Source: Poa pratensis
Taxonomy: Eukaryota; Streptophyta; Magnoliopsida; Poales; Poaceae
Length of the DNA stretch: 64,000 nucleotides
Direction of reading: 5' to 3'
Assembly (NCBI GenBank): GCA_947311845.1
Contig: CAMZMU010000123.1
Location: forward strand, 12,287,652 to 12,351,651
The notes beneath the pieces were generated by a model that was not told where the DNA came from, did not search any database, and worked only from the letters and a program-made list of their open reading frames with translations. The position numbers were made by a program, and so were the translations under genes. Positions within the stretch are counted from its first letter, which is position 1. Every line of letters begins with the position of its first letter. Shown one piece after another: positions 1-15,336 of this stretch.

Positions 1-115
1 TCTATTTGTCATCCATGTCCAAGAAATTTGGATTTTCCGATAGCAAAGATGGCTGAGTGTTGATTTTGTAGAAATGCTGTTAACTTGAATAATAAATAGT
101 TATCTTACAGTTTAG

Positions 116-2923
116 CAAGATGACCTGAATCTTGGATGTCTGCTTTCACAGTCACCACGGTCTCTAACACCTGATCAAATCAAAGCTGCTCTTGGTGAAG
201 ATCAAACAGAAAGCAATGAAGAAACGTATGATATATATTTACTTCCGCCAGGTGAAGACCCAGAAGCGTGCCAATCTTATTTGAGAATGCGGAATAGGGA
301 AGGGAAATACAATCTGATGTTTGAGGTATGCCATCTTATGTTTCACTATATACTTGTGAAGGGTATTTGTTGATTATTCTGTTGCAACTTACAATTAGCG
401 CATTTTAGGTTTCTTACTGTTATCCATTCTCACATCCGTAGTTACGTAGCACCTGTAGTTCATAAAGGCGAAGCTTATGTATGTACAGGGCCTAAGAAAA
501 AGGAAATCTCAGCCATATTCCCCTTTTTATATTAAAACTTATGGTGTTATCTACCACAGGATTTAGCTTTGATGCCAAAATATACCCTATGCTAGCGTTT
601 TTTAATTATTGTTATCTTACTCTATGGGCACTGGTTTCGGCGTTTGTGTTTGCTGACTGGTTTGTGTTTTTCATTAATTTGAAGGAGTGGGTGACTGATA
701 ATCCTTTTATCATATCACCGAGGATTACTTTTGAAGTCAGTGTACGTCTTCTTGGTGGTTTAATGGCGTTGGGATATACTATAGCAGCTATACTTAAGAG
801 AAGCAGTCGCGTGTTCTCTGATGGCAAGGCTACTGTTAAAATTGACTGGCTGGAGCAACTTAGCCGAAGGTATATACAGGTGAGGATCGTCTTTGCTATT
901 TCATGGCTGCAGTTTATGTCGATATTATTTCAACATGATCTTCTCTGCACACATCTTGACTACTAAAGTAATTATTTCTTTCTAACCCAGCAACTTGTAA
1001 CGCTTCTTTACCGTGTTTCTCTTTTTTATTAAGGTGCAAGGCAGAGATAGACTTTATGTCAAATTTGTTGCAGAGCAGTTAGGTTTGGATGGCTCTTATA
1101 TTCCACGCACATATATTGAACAAATCCAACTGGAGAAACTGATGAACGATGTTATGGTATGTACCTTGATGATTTCGTAGTAAATAGTTCACCTTAGTGC
1201 TAGTTACATTGCTTAGCTTTGCGATGGTATGTGACAAGGTGTCGTTCAGGCATTACCAGATGATTTGAAGACAAAGCTCAGTATTGATGATGAGCTGGTT
1301 TCAAGTCCAAAAGAGGCTTTTTCGCGGGCTTCTGCTGATAGGAGAAACAAACTTCTGAAAAGGTCTGTGTGTTGTCTCTGTTCCTAATTTAATCTCATGT
1401 AATTAAATGCTTTGTTTAATCCATGGAGTCTGAGTAAGGTTAAGTGACATTCTCTTGTGGATACCTTCCAGTGGACTGTCTCATTCATATTCAACGCAAG
1501 GAGATAAAAGTATGGTGAAATTGGATAAATTGACAGATTCCAACAGAAGGTTTGGCAGTCGGCGAACCCCTGAACCTCCCGCGATTAACCAGGTGATCTG
1601 TCTAGTATATTCTTGTATAGTTATAACTAGCACGTCAGTTAAAAACTCTATCTGTCTTGATATTTTTTTGACATGCGTAAATGCTGATGTGCAAATTATT
1701 ATTTTCTAGTCTGACACTTGTTCCCTTTCATAGGGTGCAATGGACCAGCTGTCTGAACAGATATCAACATTGAACGAGAGGATGGATGAGTTTACCTGTC
1801 GAGTTGAAGAACTCAACTCAAAATTTACACTGATAAAATCTTCACCAAGTCAGCAAAACTTAGCGCTTCCAAGTGAAACTCGTAATGGTTCTGCACCTAC
1901 AAATCTCTTTGTTTCTCAGTTGGGTAATGTCACCCTTATACCTCATTCGTCATCATCAAACCAACTTTCAAAGGAGTCCCCATTGGTGGAAGAGGTATTT
2001 TACAGCCGCTACCACTTATATTCCTGAGTTTCCCCTGTTTTACTGTTGATTTTACTGAAACTATGTTGCACTGAAGGCACTCCTGAATTGGGTGATGCAA
2101 TCGATTAGTCTCCTCTTCAAAATAAATTTGTGAATATGAGAATTGGCTAATCTTATGCAGTAACCAGATTTGGTCATCAGAGTTGAAACCCCGATGACAG
2201 TTGGCAACTGAATTAGGCTAAAATTTATTTGTAGCTACATTTTCAGAGTTTCTTGGGAATAGAACCATGGAGGACTTCTGGAAATGAACTGTGTTTATCA
2301 AATCCTTATTCAGATCCATGTATTTTGACTGGATTGAGAATCAGCGAGACTTCAACTTTTAACAACAGTGACACAGGTTAACGGTTGACTCCTGTGCGCT
2401 CAAATCAATTTGATAAACTTGGAACCTGATTTCAATGAACTTTCTATTTCGTGTAGACATGAAGAAATCAAACAACTATAGTAATAGATAGATATTACAA
2501 ATAATATAGCTAGTGACCTTTGGAAGTAACAGTAAACCTATGCAGCTTGGGTCGGGCTTAGAGTGTAAAATCCACGCTGCACGAGAAAGGGTCAACTTTT
2601 TTATAATTGTTTAGTTTCGTTGGTATGCACAATATTTTTACCCCCTTGGTTCTTGGGTACTTATGGTGAAGTTCAGTTTCACGTTGCTGGATGGTTTATT
2701 TCTTACGCAGATTACGGTCTTATCAAGAGGTCAGCGCCAAGTAATTCATCAGCTCGACAACCTCACCAACCTCCTTCATGAGCATTTAGTCTTGACCCGC
2801 CAAGGAAATGGCACGAGCAGGAACCGGATCCAGGAAGGAATCGACATGGCCATCTGTCCGCTTATACTCATGACAATCGGCAGCGTCGGGTATTTCGTGT
2901 TCAAGAGTCTCAACCGGAGCTGA
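116..2923 (+). CDS. Triphosphate tunnel metalloenzyme TTM1/TTM2-like, C-terminal part (5' end outside window)
   Basis: Seven spliced exons encode the last 411 residues: 116-325, 685-879, 1034-1156, 1250-1362, 1472-1592, 1734-1994 and 2711-2923. All junctions are GT-AG and the phases fit. The first exons carry the CYTH-type tunnel domain ([13 protein letters not shown], then [13 protein letters not shown] and [16 protein letters not shown]). Exon 6 encodes a coiled coil starting [18 protein letters not shown]. The last exon ends in a hydrophobic tail anchor ([17 protein letters not shown]) followed by KSLNRS and a stop. This order matches plant TTM1/TTM2, which add an N-terminal uridine-kinase-like P-loop domain, hydrolyse pyrophosphate and sit on the outer mitochondrial membrane by the tail anchor. 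The kinase part should lie left of the window. Intron 6 (1995-2710) is the longest. I cannot tell TTM1 from TTM2. Confidence 0.9.
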
Positions 2924-3270
2924 CCAGAGTGAACCCTTGGGAGTTCGCAGTTCTGAAGCTCATCGTCAAGTTCAGTCAAGAACCAGAGGAGACCAGCAGT
3001 CCCGATTGATCTTCAGTACCCAGAGCCCAGCCTCCAAAACTGTTTATTTTTCCTGGAAGATATAGAATGTCCTCATACCAGACACCATGGGGTGCATATC
3101 TGGTAGTACGTAGATTACAATTTTCAAGATAGGACAAACTCATATACCTGCGCAAGCAACAGAGTTTAGTCTCGATATCGAGCACAGATACTTCTGAAAG
3201 CTCGATAAAATGATGTACCGGAAGCATACATTGCCTGTAATCGATGCTGGAAGTCCCAGTATCAATAAAT
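2924..3270 (+). other. 3' UTR of the TTM-like gene
   Basis: Sequence after the TTM-like stop has no plausible ORF on the + strand. It contains an AATAAA at about 3264-3269, a likely polyadenylation signal. The exact cleavage site cannot be read from sequence alone. Confidence 0.5.
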
Positions 3271-4250
3271 TTTGGGGGTTACCGTTAACAATCCTGATAA
3301 TCTTGCCACATAGCTACATAGAAAAATTTCTAACCACCTGTCTGTAGTTTCCCGATTTAACCCTGGGTGCAAGCGTGCCTTAAGGTGTCTTTGTTTTTTC
3401 CCAAGGTTGCCCTACAGAAAATTAGCTAACTTTATTTGAGGTTTTTGCTTGCCCATGATTTTGCACAAAGGGTCTGTTTGTTTCTTGCTCAAGGTTGCCC
3501 GATCAAAATTTGGCTAGCCAAAATTTTGGTTGAGGTTTTCGTCGCCCACTAGTTGGCCAACATTATCTAAAAAAACAAAGTAGAGTTTTTTTATATGAAA
3601 ATGAAAATGAACTAGAGTTTAGTAGTTTATATTAGCGCGTTGGCCAACATTAGCTAATTTTTTTTGGTAGGGTGCCTTTTGGCTAGAGTCCAAACATGGC
3701 ATTTTTTTTTACCTGAACCCAAACATACCGTTGGTTCTGCCTGCTACATCACGATTTTACTGCAGACCCTTCTTGCTTCTAGACAGGATATATCCGATTC
3801 TGGTGACACAACACTGCTATCGTTGAACTGATCATTTGCTCCGAACGTTAGTGTTGTCCAAGTCGACGAATAGACAAAACAATGCTATGATTCATACCAT
3901 TTTTTGCCACATTTTTTTCTTTGAGGGGAATTTTTTTGCCAGATGATTCAAACTTTCTTGTGTAGTGAAATAATACTACTAGTTTGTTGAAATTTTGAAA
4001 TTGAAGAGTAGATACCTCATGCCCGAGTGTCAAATTATTACTCCGTGGCCAAAACAGGAGAGAGAGAGACAGAGAGTGCCGTTCGTTCCTTTGGAAAAGA
4101 AAAAGAATTCGGCCCATAAACTGTAAAGATAAAGAATTCAGCCTGCATAAGGAATCGGACAGTGCAAATCTAGGCAGCCCACGCACGCGCAGGCCCACGG
4201 CCTCTGGCGTGCCCCACCCCCTTTTAATTGGTCTCTCTCGTGTCTCGTCC
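3271..4250. other. Intergenic region and RBX1 promoter side
   Basis: AT-rich spacer between two + strand genes. A stretch near 3470-3710 opens with GGGTCTGTTTG and has TCCAAACAT near its right side, so it may be a degenerate Tourist/Harbinger MITE. The base composition turns GC-rich from about 4180 toward the RBX1 start. No further gene is seen. Confidence 0.4.
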
Positions 4251-4358
4251 CCTTCACCAAACACGAAAGTTCTCTTCCTTCCGGTCTCGCGGTGCCTCCC
4301 CTCCTCTTCCTGCCCTCCGCTCTCCTAGGGTTCGTTCGCTCGCAAGGTTTCGCTCGCG

Positions 4359-7167
<2,809 letters not shown>

Positions 7168-8099
7168 GACAGTCAAGGGCCAGGGGACGAAGTTACTTCA
7201 TGGCTCTCGTACTTCAGTGCTAGTAGTGTTAGATAACTCCTGGTTAAGAAATAGGGGATGGTTGGTGAATGTTTCTGAAGCTTGAATTTTGGTCTAGACC
7301 ACATGTATCTCTGTCGCAGTGAGAGCTGTTCAGCAAAATCGTCCGTTAGAGCTGTCGAAAGATCTCTCTGTTTGCAGAAATTGAATGTGAATGTGGTGCG
7401 TACTCGGTTAACCAGAACAATTTGTGTCTGCATGTGACATTTCACTACAGCGGTGTTGCCATGCCTTTATTTTTTTCACATAAAAAATCATTTTTCAATG
7501 AAAATGGCATTGCACCTGATAAATTCGTCAAAATCTATATTCTCATTTTCGCAAATACCAACTTTGCCCTAAATAGCCTACGAAAACGTCTTATATTTAG
7601 AGATGGAGGCAGGAGTAAACTAGACTTAGCCAATGTTCCCACTTCCCAGAACAAATCTTTGCTGGCTTGCATTTACTTTATTGATAATTGTCAGTTTTCA
7701 TTAGTGATCAAAACTTCACGTTCCGTCTTGCTGGCGATCTGCTTTTGCAATCTTACAGGGTCAGCTGAGTTGTATTTCAACTAATTGTGCATTATATGTG
7801 TACATGGACAGGGAAATCAGCCAAAACAAGCTGCTCCAGGAGCCAGTACTAAAAGAAACGAAAAACCTGTTCAACGAGCACAGTTACAAGCTCTAGGCAA
7901 TAGGCACTGAACAAGTAATACGAAGTGATAATAGCCTTTACAACTTTACAAAAATCAATCAGAACACTTTGTGTCTAGATCCTTGAAACACTCCTACTGT
8001 TCCCATGTACCCCTCACCACATTTGAATAAACCAATTGATACACAAATTCTTAGCGTCACAGTATTCTTTTTTTCTTTTTATAAAGCAGTATAGTTCAC
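7168..8099. other. RBX1 3' UTR and convergent intergenic spacer
   Basis: The spacer lies between the RBX1 stop and the stop of the - strand KLCR-like gene, so it holds both 3' UTRs. Short ORFs here have no family signature. No repeat with clear ends is seen. Confidence 0.5.
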
Positions 8100-11000
8100 T
8101 CATGCTGCAACCGAAGTCCTCTTCGTGACAATGTATGGGTTGGTCTCAAGCAGGTTTTCCAGGGATTTGGCCTTCCTGCTTCTCCCCCGACCAGCCTCCT
8201 TCAGTAACTCAGCAAGCCTCCTCTTCTCGTCATCGACATCTGGGTTCGCTGTTCCTAGCTTCTCTTCACGCATTCCAACAACGTATTCCAAGATCTCAAT
8301 GGCCTCATCCAGTCTGGTAAACGAAAGAGAAATCTCATCAACTCGCCATTCAGAGAGAGAAACATAAATTTGCAATATCTTCATTTCAGATTTGCTTTAG
8401 AAAGTAGTATATGACAAAAGATGGCATGTTGGATAAGAAATATGATCAAGAGGCCAGCTAGATCAGAGTGTTGACATTTTTTTAATCAAGAGGCCAGTTG
8501 TACTGTGATGTTAGTTCAGAACTCGCATCATGATTAGGAAGAATGTTATAAAAAGCTGGCAGTCACACAGGTCTTACAAAGTAGCATGAAGTTTCCCCAC
8601 GGACAGAAAAAGGCAAATGGAGAAGATAAAGCAAGATGATACGAGTATTTGTTATTTCTTTTGGAGAACAGCCAGCTACAAGCAACTAAAGGTGGGTTTA
8701 GGATGGCCCTACTTCAATTAAGTAGACCCAACTTTATCGCAATCAGTACCTGCTCAACTCAATTGAGCTGCATAAAGAGACTAATCATGTGCCAAGCTGG
8801 AAGATGCTAGACAATAACAAGGCCTCAACCATTGCCATTTATAAGAGCACTTTATGACTACCATATCCCCTACTATATCCAGGACATCTGAGCACTAACA
8901 TGGACCAGTATTCAGCGCCCCAGTTGGGACTCGAGAGCAACCAAATTGATTGCCATATTAACTTAGCGATTAAACTTAGCGATAAATCATGGATGATAAG
9001 GAAGGCAAGGTGATATGGAAACACTTCACTTTTACAAAACATCAAATATAGGTACGTTATGCGGCCTCAGATTGATGGAAACAATGAGAAGTCGAGCATA
9101 TGTATTAGCCAGATGAAAGTGAACAGTTAAATTATCAAAGCACAATATATACTGCAAGACGGGAAAACACATTAGTCTATTTTGCAGTAGAATAACTTGA
9201 CAAGAGAACAAATATGGAACTTACCTTCCCATTGCATCATAGGTTCCAGCAAGATTGCTGTATACTCCTAGAGTATCTGGATGATATGGCCCATACTCTT
9301 GCTCCAGAACGGTTCTAGCTTCCTCGAAGAGTTCTGCGGCTTCATTTATGGAGTATCTTTGAACACATGCCAGCCCCATCTGGTTCAGGGCAATACCGAA
9401 GAAGGCAGACTTCTTCTCACCACATGTGCGGAGCTTTGTAATTGCACTCTTGAAAGAGTCGTATGCCTGGCCATAATTCCCCGAGATGTAGTGCAAGACA
9501 CCTATCTGAGCTTCAATTCCAGCAATTGTGCTCTGTTGGCCAGCAGAATTGTTGTACATCTTTAAGGCCTTCTGGAGTAACTTCAGTGCTTGATCATGCT
9601 CATTCATGGTCTCATATATGGCTGAAACATCAGTTAAACCAGTGGCAATCTCTTCAAGAGATGTGCCCGGAATAGGTTTCTGATAAATTTTGAGAGCATT
9701 CTCACAGTATGATTTTGATTCCCTCAGCTTCCCTGTTTTGTTGTATAGATCTGCAAGCCGCAGAAAAACAGAAGCTACGGTCGCATGATTCTCCCCTTTG
9801 CTAGTCTTGAATACTGTAAGAGCCTTCTGGTAAGAACATACAGCCTCATCATATCGACCCAATGAGAGATAAATGTCACCAATGCTGCAGTCCACTGAGG
9901 CCACCTCAGTCTCCTGGCCATTGGCCACCATGGCCATGCTCGCCAGCACTAGGTGTTCTAACGCAGCTTCATGGTCACCCTTTGTGTCACAAATAAGGCC
10001 CATTAGTCTCCTATCAGCCGTTTCTTCAAGTGACGCTGGCTGACCGTTATCCCTGTGAATGTCAAGAGCCATCTGGCACAATTTTTGTGCTTCATCTAAT
10101 TGCAGTGCTTGCACATGAGCCTCAGCCAAGTAACGGCAAGTCTCTCCAACCCTTGGATCCTGCTCCCCCAATGTCTTCTTCTGGATATCAAGCCCTTTGG
10201 CATACCATTGCAGTGAGAGTGCGGTCTGACCTAGCATACCATAGGTGTCTCCCAATTGCATGCAACCTGAAAACTTCGCGAGAGCGTGCTCTTGACCTTC
10301 CTCGGTGACAGGAATCTCGAGGGATCGTTGTAGAACAGGTACAGCCTCTTCATACTTTCCCATGTTACAGTGGATTGCAGCAACAACATGCAAACTCATG
10401 ACCAAGTTCAAGCTTGGCTTTCCACCTGCACATTTTTCGAACGACTTGGTGGCACGGAGGGCATATTTGAGTGCCCGGCGTGGATTATCAGAGGCAATCA
10501 AGTCTCTCGCATGCTTAAGAAGAAATGGACCAAGGTCTGGGTTATCGAGGCCAGCATCTTCTGTTCCATTCTGTGGATTGGCACTAGCTTTCCGGCGACG
10601 GCCAACTCGGCTTCCGGGCTTGCTGACCTCGCTTTCTCCTTCCTCGGGGGATGCCTTGCCATTGGGTCCAACAGAAGCATCAGATTCAAGCTGCGATTTC
10701 ACAGCCTTCTTTGACTTCCTGGATGAAGTAGAAGATTGTGTCTTGACAGGGGTCCCATTCCCAACAGTAGTCGCTGCATTGGTAACACTTGCACTCTCCT
10801 TTTCCTTCTCCTGCTCCTCCTCGATCACCTTCATGGCCTCCATCTCCCCAGCAACAAGGTGGCGAAGTTCCGAGTCGATCCTCGATTCCTCCCCATCCGA
10901 CCCGAAGCTCTCGCGCGACGGGGATCCGCCCTCACTCGAGCTCTCCATCTCACACACATTGTTGTAGAGCTGCTCAATGGAGGGCTCCCCAGCACCAGAA

Positions 11001-11158
11001 TTCTCAACGTGTATCTCAAGGGTCTCACTTTGCATGCTTCCCACCATGGCTGAGGCCACAGGCGACCGTGGGGCAGACAAATTCTCCTTGTTTTGAGAAG
11101 AACTCACCTCATTCGGCACCTCCTCTGTGACAACCCCATCCACTATAATTCCAGGCAT
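8100..11158 (-). CDS. Kinesin light chain-related TPR protein (KLCR/CMU type)
   Basis: Two coding exons on the - strand, 11158-9225 and 8313-8100, joined in phase across a GT-AG intron, encode 715 residues. About 200 low-complexity acidic and serine-rich residues come first (MPGIIVDGVVTEEVPNE; an EEEQEKEKE run). A run of kinesin-light-chain-like TPRs follows, with repeats such as ALKYALRATKSFEKC, GRYDEAVCSYQKALTVFK and GPYHPDTLGVYSNLAGTYDA. The C-terminus is basic (RGRSRKAKSLENLL). Plant KLCR/CMU proteins bind cortical microtubules and hold cellulose-synthase-bearing microtubules in place; others act as IQD scaffold partners. The start is the first ATG after a 3' splice site 12 nt upstream, so the 5' UTR is spliced. 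The convergent neighbour is RBX1. Paralogue identity is open. Confidence 0.93.
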
Positions 11159-11690
11159 ATTTGGGGACAGCTAGGCAAACAATTCTTCTTGCTCAGAAGA
11201 ACAGAAACAGATGAAATTGTGAAGACCTCCACAATACCTTGCAAGAAACCAACAAAATCAATTAAGGTAAGGTGTAAATGCAACTACAGAAGCAAACCAT
11301 GACGGATCAATTATGAGAAGTCCAATATCGGCTTACTCGGAAGCAATTAATGCCGGATTAACAAACTGAGTTTAACTGCGGCTCGCAGACGCAGCGGCGG
11401 ATCTAGGAAATTTCGCGGATGCTAGTTTGGGCTTAAGTAAAATCACCGGATAGCTACGAGCTCATACCTCAAACACCAATGCCCGAGATCGCGGACAGGG
11501 TGGAGACAGCAGGGACGCGGCGTCGCCAACGGGAACGGCGATGGCAGAGGGAACGCGGTCGCCGGCGACAGCACGGCGGCAGCTGTAGGGAGCAGCGGTG
11601 GTGGAGTACAGGGGAGATTTTAGAGCTGCATTGGGTGGGATTGGAGCTCGGGTAGGTCAGAGCACCATGAAATAGGTGGGGGAGGGGAAG
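11159..11690 (-). other. 5' UTR with leader intron of the KLCR-like gene
   Basis: On the - strand a GC-rich leader exon (about 11690-11468) ends at a clear donor (TTTGAG|GTATGAG). The matching acceptor (TTTGCCTAG) is at 11171, followed by 12 nt and the ATG at 11158. The leader intron is about 297 bp. The transcription start is not determinable. Confidence 0.6.
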
Positions 11691-11788
11691 AGGAAAGGCA
11701 CGGGATGGTGGGGAGGAAATGTCGCTGCGGTGGAGGAGATGGATTTTGACCGGGAAGGGGCAGTAAAGGTTGAATATTACCGAAAATC

Positions 11789-12119
11789 CTTTTTGGCTCT
11801 TAGGAGCACATACTTCCACCTCAAAAAACACATTTCGAAATGTCACAAAATTTGGATATTTTTCGGCTTCATCTAAACATTCTACGCTCGCACACAAATT
11901 TCCGAAAGAAATCGACATTTTTTCTGGCCTGCGTAAAACGATAAATTTTGGTAAAAAAAAAGATTTCACGAGACATTTTTTAAAATCTTTTTCACAAGCC
12001 AGATTTTTTTTCGTGTGCACATAGAATGTGATAATGAACACTCAAGTTTTTAAAACTTTTTTGATAGTTTTAAAATCCGTTTTCCTTAATAAGAACGTCC
12101 GCTCCTATGAGCCTAAACG
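11789..12119. mobile_element. Foldback MITE A
   Basis: The ends are inverted copies: TTTTGGCTCTTAGGAGCAC on the left and GCTCCTATGAGCCTAAACGG on the right. Weaker inverted similarity continues inward, so the whole 330 bp could fold on itself. It has no coding capacity. The target-site duplication is not certain. Confidence 0.65.
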
Positions 12120-12241
12120 GCGTGTCCCTCCATTACGACATCAAATAAAATAATTATTAGTACAATGTCCGTTGAGGACACGGTCACATACTTTATCTCT
12201 AAAAGTAATACTACTTCCTCTGTGAGAGTGAAGTTTTGTCT

Positions 12242-12600
12242 CCCGGGCTACATATAGCCCTTTAATTTGAACTTTCAGAAAACGTACTTCAAAGTTTCAA
12301 AAAATATATAAAAAATATTTACATGTAAGTAATGATGTATAGTTTAAGTGTGCAAAGTTCCAGTCGAAAATAAATTATATTTCACGCTATATAAAAAAGA
12401 CAAATTTCTGACAAGTTTGGAGATGTCCATAATTTTGTCTTTTTTCTGTAGCTCAGAATACATTGTCTTTTGGGTTGAGACTTTGCACATCTATAAGGCA
12501 TGGCATTTACTATATGTACATATTTTTTCAGAATTTTTTGTAACTTTAAAAAAATCATTCTTTTAATTTTCAAAATTAAGGGCTGCATGTAGCCCGAGCT
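12242..12600. mobile_element. Foldback MITE B
   Basis: Left end CCCGGGCTACATATAGCCC is inverted at the right end as GGGCTGCATGTAGCCCGAG, and the inverted match extends into A/T-rich arms. Each arm end is itself a small palindrome (GGGCT...AGCCC). No ORF of note. Confidence 0.7.
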
Positions 12601-13752
12601 ACAATGGCCCTTTTCGTTCCTCTGTTCCCTTTTATAAGATGTACGGCGAACTTAATTGGCTTGCCAAACCGTCTTATAAGGGAATATAGGGAGTTGTATA
12701 GACTACAAGCTCTTTTTGTTGTGCACCTTCGTCTAGTTGAACCTATCATTGACATGATAAGAGATATGGCCGATAATTTGATAATTGGATGTACATGTAT
12801 TTCTAAAGGTTCAAGTTTGTTGCCATTTCTGTATTCACCTCGATCTAATTACATTTGTGAATGTCGACGAGGTGGCAACGAATGAGATCTTGGCGTCATT
12901 TATACCGCCATTGCTAGTTTTTCTCATTTTCAAAAAATAACATTACTATCCCTTGCTATAATATCTCAAGAAAACAATTGATCCGTGGACATTTTATTGT
13001 CGAAGCCGCTACATCGTTCCCGAGAGTACATGCTCCCGTGATAAACATTAAATTTAAAAATAGATAGATGGTATATTTATTAAGAAAACACCATATAAAA
13101 ATGTTCATCTCCGTTGTATGCATGAGAATTTTCATTAGAAGAAAATAAATTTTGTGGCCTAAAAAAGCATTTCTACAAAGCACATTTTAAGCATCAAATT
13201 TGGTTTTTTAACACAAGGCACACATGTTACCTTTTTTCATGGAAATTTCCACGCAAACGAAGAACACGGACATGCATATGTGTAAAATTTCAAATTATTT
13301 TTAATTTTTGCAAGATCATTTTCACGTGCTATTATCATGGTTTGTTAATTCTCGTTTTTTGTATTGCCTCGAGTCTAACCAGTAGTACGACACACCGATA
13401 TTGCCACTAGAATCACAGGGCCCTCTACCTCTAACAAGCAAGTTCGCTGTCATGGCAATTCCATTTCTCGTTAGAATGGACATCCCATCTACTGATCAAA
13501 CATCCATCACATTTTAAGTTCACTTGTCGCTTTCGGTGTGATTAGAAGAAGACGAGAACAAGATGTACAAGGAAATGACAAGAATATATATGATGGCCCT
13601 GCACGCGAGGAGGATGAGGAGTCAAATGCAAACCTCAGCTATCAATGACGACCACCGCAATAGAGAACACCCCTACCTGATGTCTTCCAAGTAACCTCCT
13701 ATTTGTTGTGAGTTAGAGAGATTCAAGTTTTATTTGTTTTGCACATGATGTT
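12601..13752. other. Intergenic spacer without recognised gene
   Basis: AT-rich sequence between two foldback MITEs. I see no conserved coding motif and no repeat with clear termini. Confidence 0.4.
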
Positions 13753-14127
13753 TTGACTCACGGGTGCAGATGAACCCATTGTGCAAAATACATTTTTAAC
13801 ACATTTTAAAATGTTAAAAAAATTCAAACAAAAATTTCGGGTGTTCATATGAAAAATGTCTATCTATACAAAAAAAGTGTCGCATCGAAAAGACATTTTG
13901 TGTGACCGGTATAAAAAAGTGAAAAAAAATGTTACGTACTGCAGAGGCATTTTTGAACGCGGGGGATTTGCCTTTTTTACACCGGCCGCATAAAATGTCT
14001 TTTCATCACTTTTTTTTGTACGAACATAGAATGTTCATATGTAAATCCGAAATTTTTGTTTGAATTTTTTTGACATTTTAAAATTCGTTTTTTGGGTAAT
14101 GGGCGTAGATCCACCTATGAGCCGAAG
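13753..14127. mobile_element. Foldback MITE C
   Basis: The arms match almost base for base: AAAAAATTCAAACAAAAATT on the left is inverted on the right as AATTTTTGTTTGAATTTTTT. The outer ends pair GACTCACGGGTGCAGATGAA with the inverse of GGATCTACGCCC...TGAGCC, less exactly. The central loop includes TTTGTGTGACCGG and its inverse. About 375 bp, non-coding. Confidence 0.75.
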
Positions 14128-15336
14128 TGGATTTCCCGTTTTATTGCCTCATCATCAATAGAAGCAGAACGGCAATGTCGGAGCATCTCCTGGTTGTCTT
14201 TCTTCTTTTCATTTTCTTTTTCCGCAGAAAGAAAAGCAAAGAACCTATATATATATATATCATCTCTTGAACCACGTAAGTCTGGGTGCTATCTTGGTCG
14301 TATGATTGCAACATCTCCCCGGAGAGCTGCCGTTGCTCTGTCTTTCCATTCTCATCTCTCCTGCAAGAAGAGATCAACGGGCTTGTCATTGCTGCTCCTT
14401 GGTTGTTAGCGGATAGGAACGGGCACTTGACAGAGTGGACGATCGGTTCACTGGATCGGTTGGCAGGAGAGCGACGGGAGGGCGGAAACGAAGGTGGTGT
14501 CATGTAGTAGCAATTAACAACAAACAAAGACACATAAAGAAAGCGTATTATCGGTCCACTTCAGCCAGGGGTAGGCGAGACTTGCTCGTCACCGGCTGGC
14601 CAGCAAGGTTGGAGCTTTACTTGGCTGGATGGATTCCTCCGAACAGACTCTCTGCTTATCTTCACCACCGCGTCGTCCGTCGAGAGGTGGACGGACGGAC
14701 GGTTGCTCCCTCTGCCGCAGAGTCACCGTCGAAGTGGAAACGGAGATACGCGGTACCAGACTGTACCAGTGACCAGCATTCGGTGCTCATTGTATTGATT
14801 ATTGACAACTGATCAAATTCTTTCCTCTTATCTATCTGGCTCAAATTCTTCACTGCGCCATCCAACTTCCCCCCGTCTCTATTTTAGGCGATCTTCAACG
14901 AACGCACCGCTGAGGGATAGAATATCCAGGTGCATTTGCCAGCGCGGGCGTCGCTCCCTTGTAGTATCGGGTTGGCAGGCATCTGCTCAGCTCTCCTGTT
15001 AAGTGGAGATGTGCCGGCGCCCAATCTACCATTTATGTATGACTAAACTGAAAACAACCATGATTCAGCAAACACCAAGGAGGCCATTCAGATTACAAGA
15101 TACTGAAATATCTCTTGAAAAGGAGGCAAGGTTTACAAAAGTTTTGGTGCGGTTTCCTTGTTCAGCGGCACTTACACTGGAAAGTGCAGACGAATACCAA
15201 ATGCCGATGGTAAACGCGTTGTTGATACGTTTCAGCTTTCAACTGTGAACACCTAGTACGACTCTGGTACCTACCTTGAGATTTATTTGCTCATAGCTGC
15301 CACAGAACATTTATTCGATGAGTGTTATGATCGAGT
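14128..15336. other. Intergenic spacer, CCR-like gene 3' side
   Basis: It contains a short TA microsatellite at about 14247-14263 and a more GC-rich patch at 14400-15000. No family-level coding signal is seen. The right edge is probably the 3' UTR of the - strand reductase-like gene. Confidence 0.4.

Noticed and set aside
10305..10967. A 220-residue + strand open frame inside the KLCR-like gene
   Set aside because: It is an antisense shadow of the - strand TPR-protein exon and has no family signature.
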